Virus record (IMG/VR): IMGVR_UViG_3300050011_000546
Coordinates: 1-51,303 of that record
DNA length: 51,303 nucleotides
Direction: 5' to 3' (one strand)
Source: a virus
The position numbers and the translations under genes were made by a program. The first letter of the stretch is position 1; each line of letters begins with the position of its first letter. Of this stretch, positions 15,218 through 23,776 are shown piece by piece. Below the pieces are notes generated by a model. It did not search any database. It was not told the origin of the DNA and worked only from the letters and a program-made list of their open reading frames with translations.

Positions 15218-16287
15218 CAGCCGGCTTGATTTATTCTGCGGGATGCTTCGGTGGCGGCGTGATAGTTCACGGCTTTGTAGCCGTTGATTTCGATCACTGC
15301 ATTGGGGGTCGTTTTCTCCACGTCCTGCGCCATGAGTCCGATGTGATAGGCTGGCGCGCCCTTGTAGCGATAGCCGTAGACCGGCGTGCCGTCGAACAGC
15401 GTTCCAACCGGCTCGATATCCTGCTTCAGGCGCATATCGGAAGGCATGAATTTGGCGAGACTGCCAAGGCCTCCGGCGATCTGCGCGAACTGCTGCGCAC
15501 CTGACTCCGTCTGCGTGCCCTGGGATTGGCCGGTGGACTGAGACCCGAGGCCCGCGATCGGCACCCCGATCTGCGCCAGCAGCCCGAGATTTTGCGCCGG
15601 AATGCTCTGCGTCAGCTGGGCGAGCGCCAGTTGCTGCTGTGGGGTATAATTCTGCGCGTTGAGCGCATCCTGCGATGAGGTGACGCCCTGCTGTTGATTG
15701 GCGAGACCCTGCTGGTTAAGGCCCGACAGCAATCCGCTTGTCGAGTTCTGCGCACCGTAAAGCGAATTCGCGGCACTCAACTGATTGGCAACATCCTGAT
15801 TGTATTGCCCGGCGATGACAGGGGCTTCGCCCTGCGCAATACCCCGCGCCAGCGTCTGCTGGTTCATGCCGGACATATCCCGGCCCGCCGCGGCGAATTG
15901 GCCGTTGACCTGGTTTGTCGTGTCGCTCGCAATCTGCGCCAGCTGGGCCTGAAGCGCAGGATTGTTTCCGATCATGCTGCCGTTGGCATAGGGCGTGAGC
16001 TGGCTCTGCAGCGTTGAAAGACCAGTTTGGAGATTGGGAGCCTGCTGAGCCGCTCCGCCCCCGTTTAATAGATTGCCGGCAAAGCTGCTGATCTGGCTCG
16101 CATAGGGATTGCCCTGCGCGGCATTCTGCGAAAGCTGGTTGATCGCGCCGCTCTCAGTCGGATTCAACCCGCTGCTCTGGATCAGGGGGTTGAGCTGTCC
16201 GAGAATGCCGGAAAGATCCGGCTGTGCCGCCGCCCACGGCACCGTGGTCGACTGCTGGGTTTGCGATGTCGTTGACGTACCGCCCAT
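15217..16287 (-). CDS. Glutamine-rich structural protein with S74-like C-terminus
   Basis: A 356-aa protein. The long Gln/Asn/Ser/Gly-rich body (PYASQISSFAGNLLNGGGA, LQAQLAQIASDTTNQVNGQF, QQGLANQQQGVTSSQDAL) resembles virion internal or needle proteins. Residues about 280-350 (SDMRLKQDIEPVGTLFDGTP, YGYRYKGAPAYHIGLMAQDV, GYKAVNYHAA) match the start of the intramolecular-chaperone/peptidase S74 region found at the end of tail proteins. Here it is short, without a long autoproteolytic tail. Probably a core ejection or tail-associated protein. It is coupled to the tagged toxin that follows. Confidence 0.7.
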   Translation of the reverse strand: MGGTSTTSQTQQSTTVPWAAAQPDLSGILGQLNPLIQSSGLNPTESGAINQLSQNAAQGNPYASQISSFAGNLLNGGGAAQQAPNLQTGLSTLQSQLTPYANGSMIGNNPALQAQLAQIASDTTNQVNGQFAAAGRDMSGMNQQTLARGIAQGEAPVIAGQYNQDVANQLSAANSLYGAQNSTSGLLSGLNQQGLANQQQGVTSSQDALNAQNYTPQQQLALAQLTQSIPAQNLGLLAQIGVPIAGLGSQSTGQSQGTQTESGAQQFAQIAGGLGSLAKFMPSDMRLKQDIEPVGTLFDGTPVYGYRYKGAPAYHIGLMAQDVEKTTPNAVIEINGYKAVNYHAATEASRRINQAG

Positions 16288-16369
16288 TATCTTGATTCCT
16301 TATCCATGATCACTTGGTCCTCAGTTTTTATCGAATGCGCGTAGGTGAGATTTTTCTTGTATCTCCCCG

Positions 16370-16410
16370 TCGCAGGTCGCCGATAATTTCAGGATATTTT
16401 GTGCAGAGGC
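16370..16410 (-). repeat. Dispersed leader repeat R5
   Basis: An isolated copy of the leader core (plus strand TAATTTCAGGATATTTTG, about 16384-16401) with the GTCGCCGA-like left part. It lies between the cargo ending at 16512 and the core gene starting at 16287. No immunity gene follows it, so it probably marks an old cassette boundary. Confidence 0.65.
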
Positions 16411-16511
16411 AGCGGACCGTCGTATCTGCGCTGCGTCTGTAAAGACGCGAGCATCTCAAGCAAGCGGCCGTTCTGCCGTCACATACTTCGGGATCGCAGC
16501 AAGACGCGAAT

Positions 16512-17304
16512 TCATTGATCGTCGGATTGTTCGGAAAGAATTCTCGCAACTAACGATCGGATCGGACGGCGAGCCTGCGAAGATTGCATATCGTCCCAAG
16601 CTTCTGGCGTTTGTCCGTTACTCTCTGCCATCGGTTGAACTTGGTTCTGCTGCATTTGTAGCGCGAGCAGCCTGCCGAGCAAGCCGCCCTGCAGACGATA
16701 TTCGGGTGCGCCGTTCAGAGTAGAAACGGAATCGATGGCCGGCTGAAACCGGCCCTGCTGAGACAGCATGCTGAGCCTGCCGAGTAAGCCGCCGCCAGGT
16801 TCGTCTGTCGCCTGGCCTGAGAGATTCTTCGTTACAATAAAGGAGCGGTCGTACGGGGACTCAAAATAGCCCGGCTCATCATAAGGGTTTCCCCTCGGGG
16901 GATCCACCTCATGCAGTGGACGTTCAGGCGGCGGAAAGGGATTTTCATTTCTCGGAGGTGAAAGCGATGGCGGAAGCCACGTGGGTAGCGCGCGTGGAAT
17001 ATCCTTCGAACTTGGTGCTGCAGGAATTGGTGGATCCCATATATGAAGATACAGGCAGCTGTTGCTGCGGCTGATTTTGCGGCGGATTGCCAAATGTATT
17101 TGGACTTTCCGGAGGTGGGATCCACCAAGGGAGGCGCGGAGGAGGTGGAGTTGGTGGTTTCCGGAAATCGGGTATTGTCGAATCCCGCAATTGCGAATTA
17201 GGTGATTCAGGGAAATAGTCTCTGAAGGAATAGGCCACGTGTTTGCTCTCCAATAGGTCTATCGTTTGACGTGCAGCTCGTTTGATTAGGTTGCTTTGAT
17301 TCAA
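16512..17304 (-). pseudogene. GLLGRL cargo protein, split by a frameshift (copy of 22053-22595)
   Basis: Two overlapping minus-strand frames. 16945-17304 opens with SFRDYFPESPNSQL and a proline-rich region (FRKPPTPPPPRLPWW). 16512-17093 gives PLHEVDPPRGNPYDEPGYFE, SPYDRSFIVTKNLSG, GGGLLGRLSMLSQQGRFQP, GGLLGRLLALQMQQNQVQP and ends RRPIRSLVARILSEQSDDQ. The paralogue at 22053 joins the same parts in one frame, so a frameshift near 17000 is likely here. Two translationally overlapping ORFs cannot be excluded. It has no recognisable toxin domain and follows the ClpP-fold gene 17380-18282, as the paralogue follows 22730-23728. Confidence 0.55.
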
Positions 17305-17379
17305 TTCTTCGAGCTCTGTGCGACGAGCAGTATTGCTCCAGGATTCGTGCCCGCGAAGCCTCAGGCGCTTGAGAGCCCA

Positions 17380-18282
17380 TTACGGATCGTAGATCACGTG
17401 GGGCAGAGACAGCTTCGACACCATGGCATCGAGCTCGGCCTGGTTATTTGGATACGCTTCATAAACGATCTCCGTCTTGAGCGAGCTGGCGTAATACCTC
17501 GGATTCCAAGTCCACAAAACGTCCGGATATGTGCCCGTCCCCTCAAACATGCTTCTTAATTTTTTTCTGATGATGAAACTTTCCGGAGGGTCGTCGAACC
17601 AGGGATCGATGGCCCTACCGCTGTAAAATTTGTAATTCAGATACCGACGATATTTGTCTCCATCCTGAACCTCAGGCGGAGCATCGGAGCATGGCGATTT
17701 CTCCAGGCGTTTGGGGCTATCATCTCTCGACACGACCAGTGACGGACACCAGAACGGATCGACCGTATAGTGCCATGCGACTACGGTGTCCTTCAGCACA
17801 AAGGTCTTCGTTGATGCCAGAAGGACGTAACTGGCACAGGCGGAAAAGCAATAATCGTAGACGACGACGGTTGCACGACGGTCTCGCAGCAAATCGGCGA
17901 GCGTGATAGCAACGGCTATATCGCCACCGGGGCTTCGAACCACGAAAAGACCTCCTTCTTCAAGGTCGTTAGCTAGCGAAACATCCTGTTTGGCAAAAAT
18001 CTGACCGTCAAAACACAAGACCCGCTTGTCGAGATCGAGTGCCATGGGACGCTTCACATTGCCGCGACAAAATTCGACGGCGCGAGCATAAACGCTGAAG
18101 TCGGGCTGTTGGGCGCGCGAAGTCTCCGGGTCCCAGCAAACAAGGAATGATGCGCTCAGCGCTGCAAAATTTGCGACGCGGAAAATGAAAGAGCGTCGAC
18201 GGCTAAAGCTAGCACGATAAAACGTATTCGCTCCACACTCAGCGGCGCTAAGCTTCAAGCGTGACATGTTCCACGTCCACAC
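17380..18282 (-). CDS. Exported ClpP/crotonase-fold protease-like protein (COG3904-like), intact site
   Basis: A 300-aa protein. A signal or anchor segment lies at about residues 32-57 (FIFRVANFAALSASFLVCW), then ARAVEFCRGNVKRP and a ClpP-like core. The core has FDGQI, VVRSPGGD (oxyanion glycines about 117-120), ADLLRDRRATVVVYD, CFSACASYV (candidate nucleophile Ser147) and AWH (His171). This is the arrangement of periplasmic COG3904-type serine proteases. It precedes a GLLGRL cargo gene, giving the immunity-first order of the other cassettes. It could therefore be an immunity protein that cleaves the cargo, or the effector itself. Substrate unknown. Confidence 0.65.
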   Translation of the reverse strand: MWTWNMSRLKLSAAECGANTFYRASFSRRRSFIFRVANFAALSASFLVCWDPETSRAQQPDFSVYARAVEFCRGNVKRPMALDLDKRVLCFDGQIFAKQDVSLANDLEEGGLFVVRSPGGDIAVAITLADLLRDRRATVVVYDYCFSACASYVLLASTKTFVLKDTVVAWHYTVDPFWCPSLVVSRDDSPKRLEKSPCSDAPPEVQDGDKYRRYLNYKFYSGRAIDPWFDDPPESFIIRKKLRSMFEGTGTYPDVLWTWNPRYYASSLKTEIVYEAYPNNQAELDAMVSKLSLPHVIYDP

Positions 18283-18348
18283 TTCGCTACAAAGACGCCA
18301 TCGTGTTAGCGTAGGTCACGATTTGAGCGATCACGGGCAGCTTGACGA

Positions 18349-18753
18349 CTAAGTCGATTTCCGGAGGCCTAGCCGCCGCCTGGAGAGCTGCCTTTCTTTC
18401 TTTTTGATCTCAGCGTCGAGGATTTTGCATAGTTTCCGATGAAACTCGAGTCCGTGGCAAAAAGGCAGGTATCTCGGAAAAACAACTTCGTGCGGCACAA
18501 CATCTGAACTAATACTTTTTAGTCGATCGAGTGACTTTCGAATTACGGTACTCGCAATCGTCAGCGCTTGAAGTCCGTCGACACCGCGCGCCAAACGAAT
18601 CCGATTATCCTTCAGGCCATGGGTTTCAAACGCACACGACCATTCGCGATCCCCTTCCCGCAAACGTGGAAATCCCAAGCGAGCCAGCCCCGGGCGCTGT
18701 TTCACACCAAATCGGAACTCATATTCCACCAGAGAAGGCTCACTCCATTTCAC
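18349..18753 (-). CDS. Immunity-like protein resembling DUF6968
   Basis: A 134-aa soluble protein (MKWSEPSLVEYEFRFGV ... LREGDREWSCAFETHGLKDN ... GVDGLQALTIASTVIRKSLD). The W.C.FE..GL then GVDGLQALTIA..IR pattern is what I recall for DUF6968, a family often found beside polymorphic toxins. It lies downstream of the TPR immunity gene, and no cognate toxin is visible between, so it looks like an orphan immunity gene. The C-terminus is basic (KKKERQLSRRRLGLRKS). Confidence 0.5.
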   Translation of the reverse strand: MKWSEPSLVEYEFRFGVKQRPGLARLGFPRLREGDREWSCAFETHGLKDNRIRLARGVDGLQALTIASTVIRKSLDRLKSISSDVVPHEVVFPRYLPFCHGLEFHRKLCKILDAEIKKKERQLSRRRLGLRKST

Positions 18754-18860
18754 TTGGCTACTCCGGTTTTTCCTTCAGCCAAAAAAAGACCAACGTGGTC
18801 ATTTTCCCTCGGCCAGCGCGCCATCTCGGAGCCGCTTGCGAGCAATATGCAGCGAGGTCA

Positions 18861-19517
18861 TCATCCCATGTCGTCGGGAGGTTCATATTCCGGAGGCTCG
18901 TTCGATCTGGTATCACCTGCTCGCTTCGGGCGGAACTCATTATATCGGGCAACAACGTCATCTGAAATAAGTCCTGGTGGTGCACGATCAACAAAGTCAC
19001 GCTCGCGTCCGACATCAGGAACGTCCTTCATCATTTGCAGAGACATGATTTCTTCAAGGACCCGCGACAGCGCTTCACCGCGACCCAGCTGCAAAAGTAT
19101 CCGTGCCTTGACACCAAGTGCCTCTCTTCGGAAAAAGCCAGTGCGATGGGCTCTGCGCAGAGCCAGATCGATACATTTCAACGCTTCTTCGGGATCATCC
19201 AAAAAATCGAGATACTGTGTTGCCTTTCCGATCGGGAAACGAACATCGTCAGGAAACTGCTCGATCATCTCGTCTTGAATCTGCAGAGCTTCGCGATCCC
19301 TTTCGGCTTCAGACAGAAGCCATACAAGATTTAGAGCTAAATCATAGCGATCTTTGCCACTCTCCGCGCGCATCCGCGCTGATACGGCGTCAATCACCAG
19401 ATTAAGCGGAAAGTCCTGGCGTAGCTCTTTGATCCATCGATCAAGCTTCACGTATGAATCGACAGACCTGATAACAACCTCCCATCGGTCCGAGTGGAAG
19501 TAATGCCTGCTGAGCAA
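18861..19517 (-). CDS. TPR-like immunity candidate for 19801-21222 toxin
   Basis: A 218-aa helical-repeat protein (RYDLALNLVWLLSEAERDRE, ALQIQDEMIEQFPDDVRFPI, GKATQYLDFLDDPEEALKCI, REALGVKARILLQLGRGEAL) with tetratricopeptide-like helix pairs. TPR-type immunity proteins beside polymorphic toxins are well known. It follows the toxin gene after a stem-loop (19779-19798), giving toxin-then-immunity order. Its C-terminus, RSNEPPEYEPPDDMG, is notable because it resembles the PPEW tail of the toxin upstream. No signal peptide, so cytoplasmic. Confidence 0.55.
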   Translation of the reverse strand: MLSRHYFHSDRWEVVIRSVDSYVKLDRWIKELRQDFPLNLVIDAVSARMRAESGKDRYDLALNLVWLLSEAERDREALQIQDEMIEQFPDDVRFPIGKATQYLDFLDDPEEALKCIDLALRRAHRTGFFRREALGVKARILLQLGRGEALSRVLEEIMSLQMMKDVPDVGRERDFVDRAPPGLISDDVVARYNEFRPKRAGDTRSNEPPEYEPPDDMG

Positions 19518-19778
19518 CGAAGACTATCGTTGCGATCTTACGCTTCCGGCCGGAACCGGTAACATGAGCGCGAGTGGCTACGCCGCGCGCCCTCGGCACA
19601 ATTTTTAAGGCGGCCTATTATCGCTCCGACGCAGATTGGCTACCGTCGCCAACTTGGAACAAATAGAGAACGATGTCAAGATGACTCCGCTTAAAGATCT
19701 GCATCCGTCCCTACGCTGTCGATACGATTGCCAAACCGTTCGCTGCTCGCCGATCCCACTACAAGACCATCGAAAATT

Positions 19779-19800
19779 GGCTAACTTTGAAGTTAGCCTA
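19779..19800 (-). terminator. Stem-loop between toxin and TPR immunity gene
   Basis: GGCTAACTTTGAAGTTAGCC is a near-perfect inverted repeat starting right after the toxin stop codon, followed on the minus strand by AATTTTC. It may be a weak terminator or attenuator that separates toxin from immunity transcription, so the immunity gene would need its own promoter. Confidence 0.5.
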
Positions 19801-21222
19801 CTATCGACTCACGTTGATCCATTCGTCCTCGTCACGGGTACTCCATTCTGGCGGTTCAAACCGAGGGATTCGGCCGCCGTTCCGATTGCACAAGTCCCAT
19901 CGACGTATTGCGCGGTTTATGCAAGCTTGCAGCATGCCTTCTGCAGCGTAGTCATCTTCACGTTCATAACACCTCCCTATCTCATCCGATTTTCGCTGCT
20001 CGCACACATCGTCATCATCGCCGCCACCTCTTCCGATAGAATAGGCTTTACGTGATTGTATGCGGGAGGTGTTCCGGCTACGAGGATTAGCCTGCATGTA
20101 GATTGGCGGTAGGGGCGCGGGCGTCATTGGGGGGATCGATATCCCTCGTCCCGGCGATCCCGATTGAACTGCATTCATCGTAGGTGAAGCAGCGAACCAC
20201 TCTGGTAGTGACTTCTCGCCGGAGGGCCCAAAGAATCTACCGCCCGTCATTGGCGGCAAACTCATTGGATTCTGAAGGTTGAGGGTCGCTGCACCGACTT
20301 GGGATGTGGATGGATGCGACATAACACCGGGAAGATCGCCGTTCCCTGCGTCACGGAGCAACTTCATGGCGGAAGGAAAGCGCTCTTCAAGGCCAGCAGC
20401 AATCGGTCGGCTGACACCGTATCCTGCGGCCCCCGCGCTCGCCGGCAGCGAAGGCAAGCCATTGCGCAGCGCGTTGACGAGCGGCCGCGCAAAAATTCCA
20501 CCGGCCGCCGCGGGCGTCGTAGGCGCCAGCAAAGACACGGCATTAAATGCGCCGCTCGGACCGAGTTCACGCGCCTGATTTTGTCTGAATGCTTCCTCTT
20601 CCGTCGAGAGGACGCTCGTCGCGTCGATCGAGCCTTGTACTGCTTGTGCGATTCCGTTCAGCGCGCCTTTGAGCCCCGAAACCATGCCAAAAGGCTGGGG
20701 ATGATCCCAGTAGGCCTGCATGCGACCGGAGAGTGTGCTCGCCGGTTCCGAAGCACGATCAATCGGCGGAGCGGTACGGACTGGGCCGAGCGAGCCATCG
20801 CGTCCAACGAGAGTCCCCACAAGTCGTCTGAAATTCGGATCCGGCGGCTGGGATGGCACCTGTCCGTTGGCTCCCGCAAACGGCTGATATGGGTGCGCTT
20901 GCAGCGCGACCAACCGGCCGAGCAGGCCGCCTTGCGGAGCGCCGTACCCGTCGGAATCAAGCTGGGGGGCGCCGTTTGGAGTCAAACTTGAATCAACAGC
21001 TGGCTGATTGCGGCTCTCCTGCATTCCCCGGAGCGAAATACCGAGCAGACCGCCAACGGGACTATTATCGCTTCCGGGATAGTTCGGGGAAGTAGATTGC
21101 AATTGATCGTCAGGTAACTGGGAAAGACCGGTGTTAGCCGGCGGCCAAAAGCGGTTTGTAGCGGCGCCATCGTCTTGTTGCATTGGCGGATAGATATAAA
21201 CGCGTCGCAGGTTGTCACCCAT
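19801..21222 (-). CDS. Large GLLGRL-tagged polymorphic toxin with Cys-containing C-domain
   Basis: A 473-aa protein coupled to the upstream core gene by TGATG (21220-21224). The N-terminal region carries SPVGGLLGISLRGMQESRNQ, then PQGGLLGRLVALQAHPYQP and RRLVGTLVGRDGS, the shared tag motifs. The middle (160-290) has an Ala/Gly-rich helical stretch (SGRMQAYWDHPQPFGM, AVSLLAPTTPAAAGGIFARP). The C-terminal about 75 residues form a charged domain with spaced cysteines (DDDDVCEQRKSDEIGRCYER, GMLQACINRAIRRWDLCNRN) and end in FEPPEWSTRDEDEW. This end is typical of polymorphic-toxin tails in rhizobia. Enzymatic activity is unknown. Confidence 0.65.
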   Translation of the reverse strand: MGDNLRRVYIYPPMQQDDGAATNRFWPPANTGLSQLPDDQLQSTSPNYPGSDNSPVGGLLGISLRGMQESRNQPAVDSSLTPNGAPQLDSDGYGAPQGGLLGRLVALQAHPYQPFAGANGQVPSQPPDPNFRRLVGTLVGRDGSLGPVRTAPPIDRASEPASTLSGRMQAYWDHPQPFGMVSGLKGALNGIAQAVQGSIDATSVLSTEEEAFRQNQARELGPSGAFNAVSLLAPTTPAAAGGIFARPLVNALRNGLPSLPASAGAAGYGVSRPIAAGLEERFPSAMKLLRDAGNGDLPGVMSHPSTSQVGAATLNLQNPMSLPPMTGGRFFGPSGEKSLPEWFAASPTMNAVQSGSPGRGISIPPMTPAPLPPIYMQANPRSRNTSRIQSRKAYSIGRGGGDDDDVCEQRKSDEIGRCYEREDDYAAEGMLQACINRAIRRWDLCNRNGGRIPRFEPPEWSTRDEDEWINVSR

Positions 21223-21635
21223 CAGTTCAAATCCTTGTCCATGATGATGTGCTTTTCCTCAAAGCCGTCGAGCATATGCAGCCAGCCCTTGCGCCCGTAG
21301 ATGCGGACGCGCTTGCAGCCCTCGCGCTTGGCGTAAGTCTCGATCTGACCGATCAGCGGCAGCCAACGCTTCATGTCGCTGCCGCCGCATACCGTGATGA
21401 TGCAGACCTTGCCGATCTCGGAATTGATCAGGATGGTCGCTGCCGCGGACTCCACCGTTCGCCCGTTCCAGGCCATCCACAACAGACTGCGGCTGGAAAG
21501 AATATCAGCCTCGATATCCGCAAAGGCGTTGAGTTTGGTCCGATAGCAGGCCGCTTTCAGCAAAGCGCTGACATGCGGCCAAACTTCATGAACCCGATTG
21601 GGATCGACACAGACAAGCTCAGCCGTGGATGGCAT
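21222..21635 (-). CDS. Phage core protein, GNAT-like fold (T7 gp13-like style)
   Basis: MPSTAELVCVDPNRVHEVWP ... MAWNGRTVESAAATILINSE, then KVCIITVCGGSDMKRWLPLI and KREGCKRVRIYGRKGWLHML. The beta-strand/helix order and the EIGK..IITV..G segment resemble the small acetyltransferase-like proteins that many podoviruses carry among internal virion genes. I chose the ATG at 21633-21635; an ATG at 21671 is possible. It overlaps the end of the preceding gene by about 17 bases and couples to the toxin gene after it. Confidence 0.6.
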   Translation of the reverse strand: MPSTAELVCVDPNRVHEVWPHVSALLKAACYRTKLNAFADIEADILSSRSLLWMAWNGRTVESAAATILINSEIGKVCIITVCGGSDMKRWLPLIGQIETYAKREGCKRVRIYGRKGWLHMLDGFEEKHIIMDKDLN

Positions 21636-21933
21636 AGAGAAAGGTTCGGCCCGTGGTGGCGGAGTTGGCATGCATAATCGTGAACGACCCGTTCGCCACC
21701 GCGGAGATGTAGATTGTGCCGCTGCCGAATTCCGCCGAAGCGTTGGCGGTGGCCGGCATCAGGATCGGCGTGGATCCGGCGGCGCAATTATTGTCGGATA
21801 CAACGGTTGATGCGGCGCCAGTCGCGAGTGTGACGGTTCCCGTCGCGTTCGATCGTCCCGCCGCCAGTTGCTGGATGGCGAGAACGATCTTCTTCAGGTC
21901 GGTCTCCGTGATGCCGGGAACGTAGGCCGTCAT
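21619..21933 (-). CDS. Small phage structural protein, 104 aa
   Basis: The start is at the ATG 21931-21933, six bases after an AGGAG. MTAYVPGITETDLKKIVLAI, AIQQLAAGRSNATGTVTL, then a beta-rich part (STVVSDNNCAAGSTPILMPA, AEFGSGTIYISAVANGSFTI). It looks like a small decoration or tail-accessory protein (Ig- or beta-sandwich-like), repeatedly seen in such phages but without a named function. It is separated from the hub gene by the cassette at 22053-23728. Confidence 0.6.
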   Translation of the reverse strand: MTAYVPGITETDLKKIVLAIQQLAAGRSNATGTVTLATGAASTVVSDNNCAAGSTPILMPATANASAEFGSGTIYISAVANGSFTIMHANSATTGRTFLYAIHG

Positions 21934-22052
21934 AGCATGCACTCCTGCCCGCACTCACAAGTCTGCGGTCTATTGTTCGCGGCACTCCATCTCCGCGTCG
22001 CGAGAAGCGGATTGCAATTAGTCGCGAGATAGATCGGAAAGAATTCCCGTAG

Positions 22053-22595
22053 CTAACGCTCGAACCGAGCGACGAGCCTGCGGGATGGCACAACGTCGGG
22101 CGTTTGCGGAGGCCGTCCGTTGCTTTCCGGCTGAACCTGGCTCTGCTGCATCTGCAGCGCAAGCAGCCTTCCGAGCAAGCCGCCGTGCAGGCTTCCGGAT
22201 GTTTCGGGATGATATTCAGATGCGCCGTCCGGAATAGAAGCGGAACCGGCAGCCGGTTGAATCTGCCGTTCCAGCATCAGCGCATTCAGCCTGCCAAGCA
22301 AGCCGCCGCTAGGCTCGTCTCCTGTCTGGCGAGAGAGATTATTCGTTACAATGAACGATCGGTCGTACGGGTGCTCAAAGCAACCCGGCTCATTATAAGG
22401 ATTGCCCCTCGGAGGATCCACTTCATGCGGTGGTTTCGGCGGATCACCAAAGGGATTGTCAGGATTTGCGGGTGGAACGACTGGTGGATTGTCCGTCCAT
22501 GCAGGACGACGGCGTATCAAGCGTTCGGGTATTTCAGTTCCCATTGTTGCCAAACGAGGCCATCGGTAAAGATCATCTCTGAAAAAAGAAACCAT
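22053..22595 (-). CDS. GLLGRL cargo protein, paralogue of 16512-17304
   Basis: A 180-aa proline-rich protein. The N-terminal 60 residues (PERLIRRRPAWTDNPPVVPP, NPFGDPPKPPHEVDPPRGNP) carry no known domain. FEHPYDRSFIVTNNLSRQ follows, then SGGLLGRLNALMLERQIQP, HGGLLGRLLALQMQQSQVQP and the terminal PSRRLVARFER. The last motif is cut short relative to its paralogue, because sequence matching ILSEQSDDQ continues beyond the stop in another frame. It is preceded by a degenerate ClpP-fold gene. It has the complete tag part of a cargo protein but an uncertain or missing toxin head. Confidence 0.55.
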   Translation of the reverse strand: MVSFFRDDLYRWPRLATMGTEIPERLIRRRPAWTDNPPVVPPANPDNPFGDPPKPPHEVDPPRGNPYNEPGCFEHPYDRSFIVTNNLSRQTGDEPSGGLLGRLNALMLERQIQPAAGSASIPDGASEYHPETSGSLHGGLLGRLLALQMQQSQVQPESNGRPPQTPDVVPSRRLVARFER

Positions 22596-22729
22596 GTGCT
22601 TTCCCCGTGGCAGGTTAGAAGAACGCCGCGCAACGCATTCGCTGGGAGCGCTAACAAACTATGACAGGCGCGAAACATTCCTGTTTCGGCGTCAATGGAT
22701 GTCCCTGTTAAATCTAATTTTTGGAATAG

Positions 22730-23728
22730 TTACGGATCGTAGACGACTTGGTAGCGCAAGTGCAGGCGCACCGCGATCGCGTCTACCTCACTCTGACTGT
22801 TTGGGTATGCCTCATAAACAATTTTCGTTTTAATCATGCTTGCATGATATCTCGGGTTCCAGGTCCACATGACATTTGGATATTCGCCTGTCCCCTTGAA
22901 AATATTTTTCAGAGTTCTTCTAACAGTGAAGCTCTCTGGAGGAAATTCAAAAAGAGGATCAACAAACCTTTCCCCATAAAATCGCTCTTTGAGTCTTTCC
23001 AATTCTTCGGATTCGCTTCTAAATTCAAAGGGAGGATTGGGGCACAACCCCACCTCTAGACGGAGTGGGCCCCCGTCTTTCGCCCTCGCAAATCCGGAAC
23101 AATCATTTGAGCCGGCGCCAAAGTGACGCCACGCAACGAGGGCGTCCCTCAGGATGAAGGTTCTCGACGATGCGACAAGGAGGTAGCTAGCGCAGGCAAA
23201 CAAGCAGTAATCGTAAACGACGACGGTTGCGCGCCGGTCTCGGAGCAAATCGGCCAGGGCGATGGCACTGACCACGTCATTGCCGAAACTTCGAATTACG
23301 AAAAGACTTTCTTCTTCGAGATCCTTGCCTAACGAGATATCCTGTCCAGAGGATATCTCGCCATCAAAACACAAAACCCTCTTATCTTTCGCGAGTGCCA
23401 TGGGACGGTTCACATTGCCGCGGCAAAATTCAACCGCACGAGCGTAAAGACCGAAGTCGGGCTGCTCGGCGCAGGAAGCTTCCGGTCCACAACAAACAAG
23501 GAATAATGCGCTCAGAGCTGCAACTTTTGCGATGCGGAAAATGAAAGAGCGAGGACCGAATGATACCAGGCTCAGGCGCTCGCCTGTGGGCGCGCCATGG
23601 GAACGCTGACGAGTGGCGTGAGCGAGATGAACCGTATCCCCTTGACGTTCACCCCGGCCGAACTTCCGGCGTAACATGTTCAATGCCCGCATTTCGCTAC
23701 AAAGACACGCTAAGTACTTATAGAACAA
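22730..23728 (-). CDS. Exported ClpP-fold protein with degenerate active site
   Basis: Paralogue of 17380-18282 with the same anchor (FIFRIAKVAALSALFLVCC) and core. Three catalytic features are lost. The oxyanion motif SPGG is SFGN. The nucleophile position in CFSACASY reads CLFACASY (Phe in place of Ser). The AWH histidine is AWRH. The fold residues around them (ADLLRDRRATVVVYDYC) are conserved, so it is likely a pseudoenzyme, perhaps keeping only binding. The first 60 residues are poorly conserved and the real start may lie at an internal ATG. It stands upstream of the cargo 22053-22595. Confidence 0.6.
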   Translation of the reverse strand: MFYKYLACLCSEMRALNMLRRKFGRGERQGDTVHLAHATRQRSHGAPTGERLSLVSFGPRSFIFRIAKVAALSALFLVCCGPEASCAEQPDFGLYARAVEFCRGNVNRPMALAKDKRVLCFDGEISSGQDISLGKDLEEESLFVIRSFGNDVVSAIALADLLRDRRATVVVYDYCLFACASYLLVASSRTFILRDALVAWRHFGAGSNDCSGFARAKDGGPLRLEVGLCPNPPFEFRSESEELERLKERFYGERFVDPLFEFPPESFTVRRTLKNIFKGTGEYPNVMWTWNPRYHASMIKTKIVYEAYPNSQSEVDAIAVRLHLRYQVVYDP

Positions 23729-23776
23729 AATAGGAACATCGTCAATTGTCTCGGTGATCGCTTAAAACGCAAGCCG

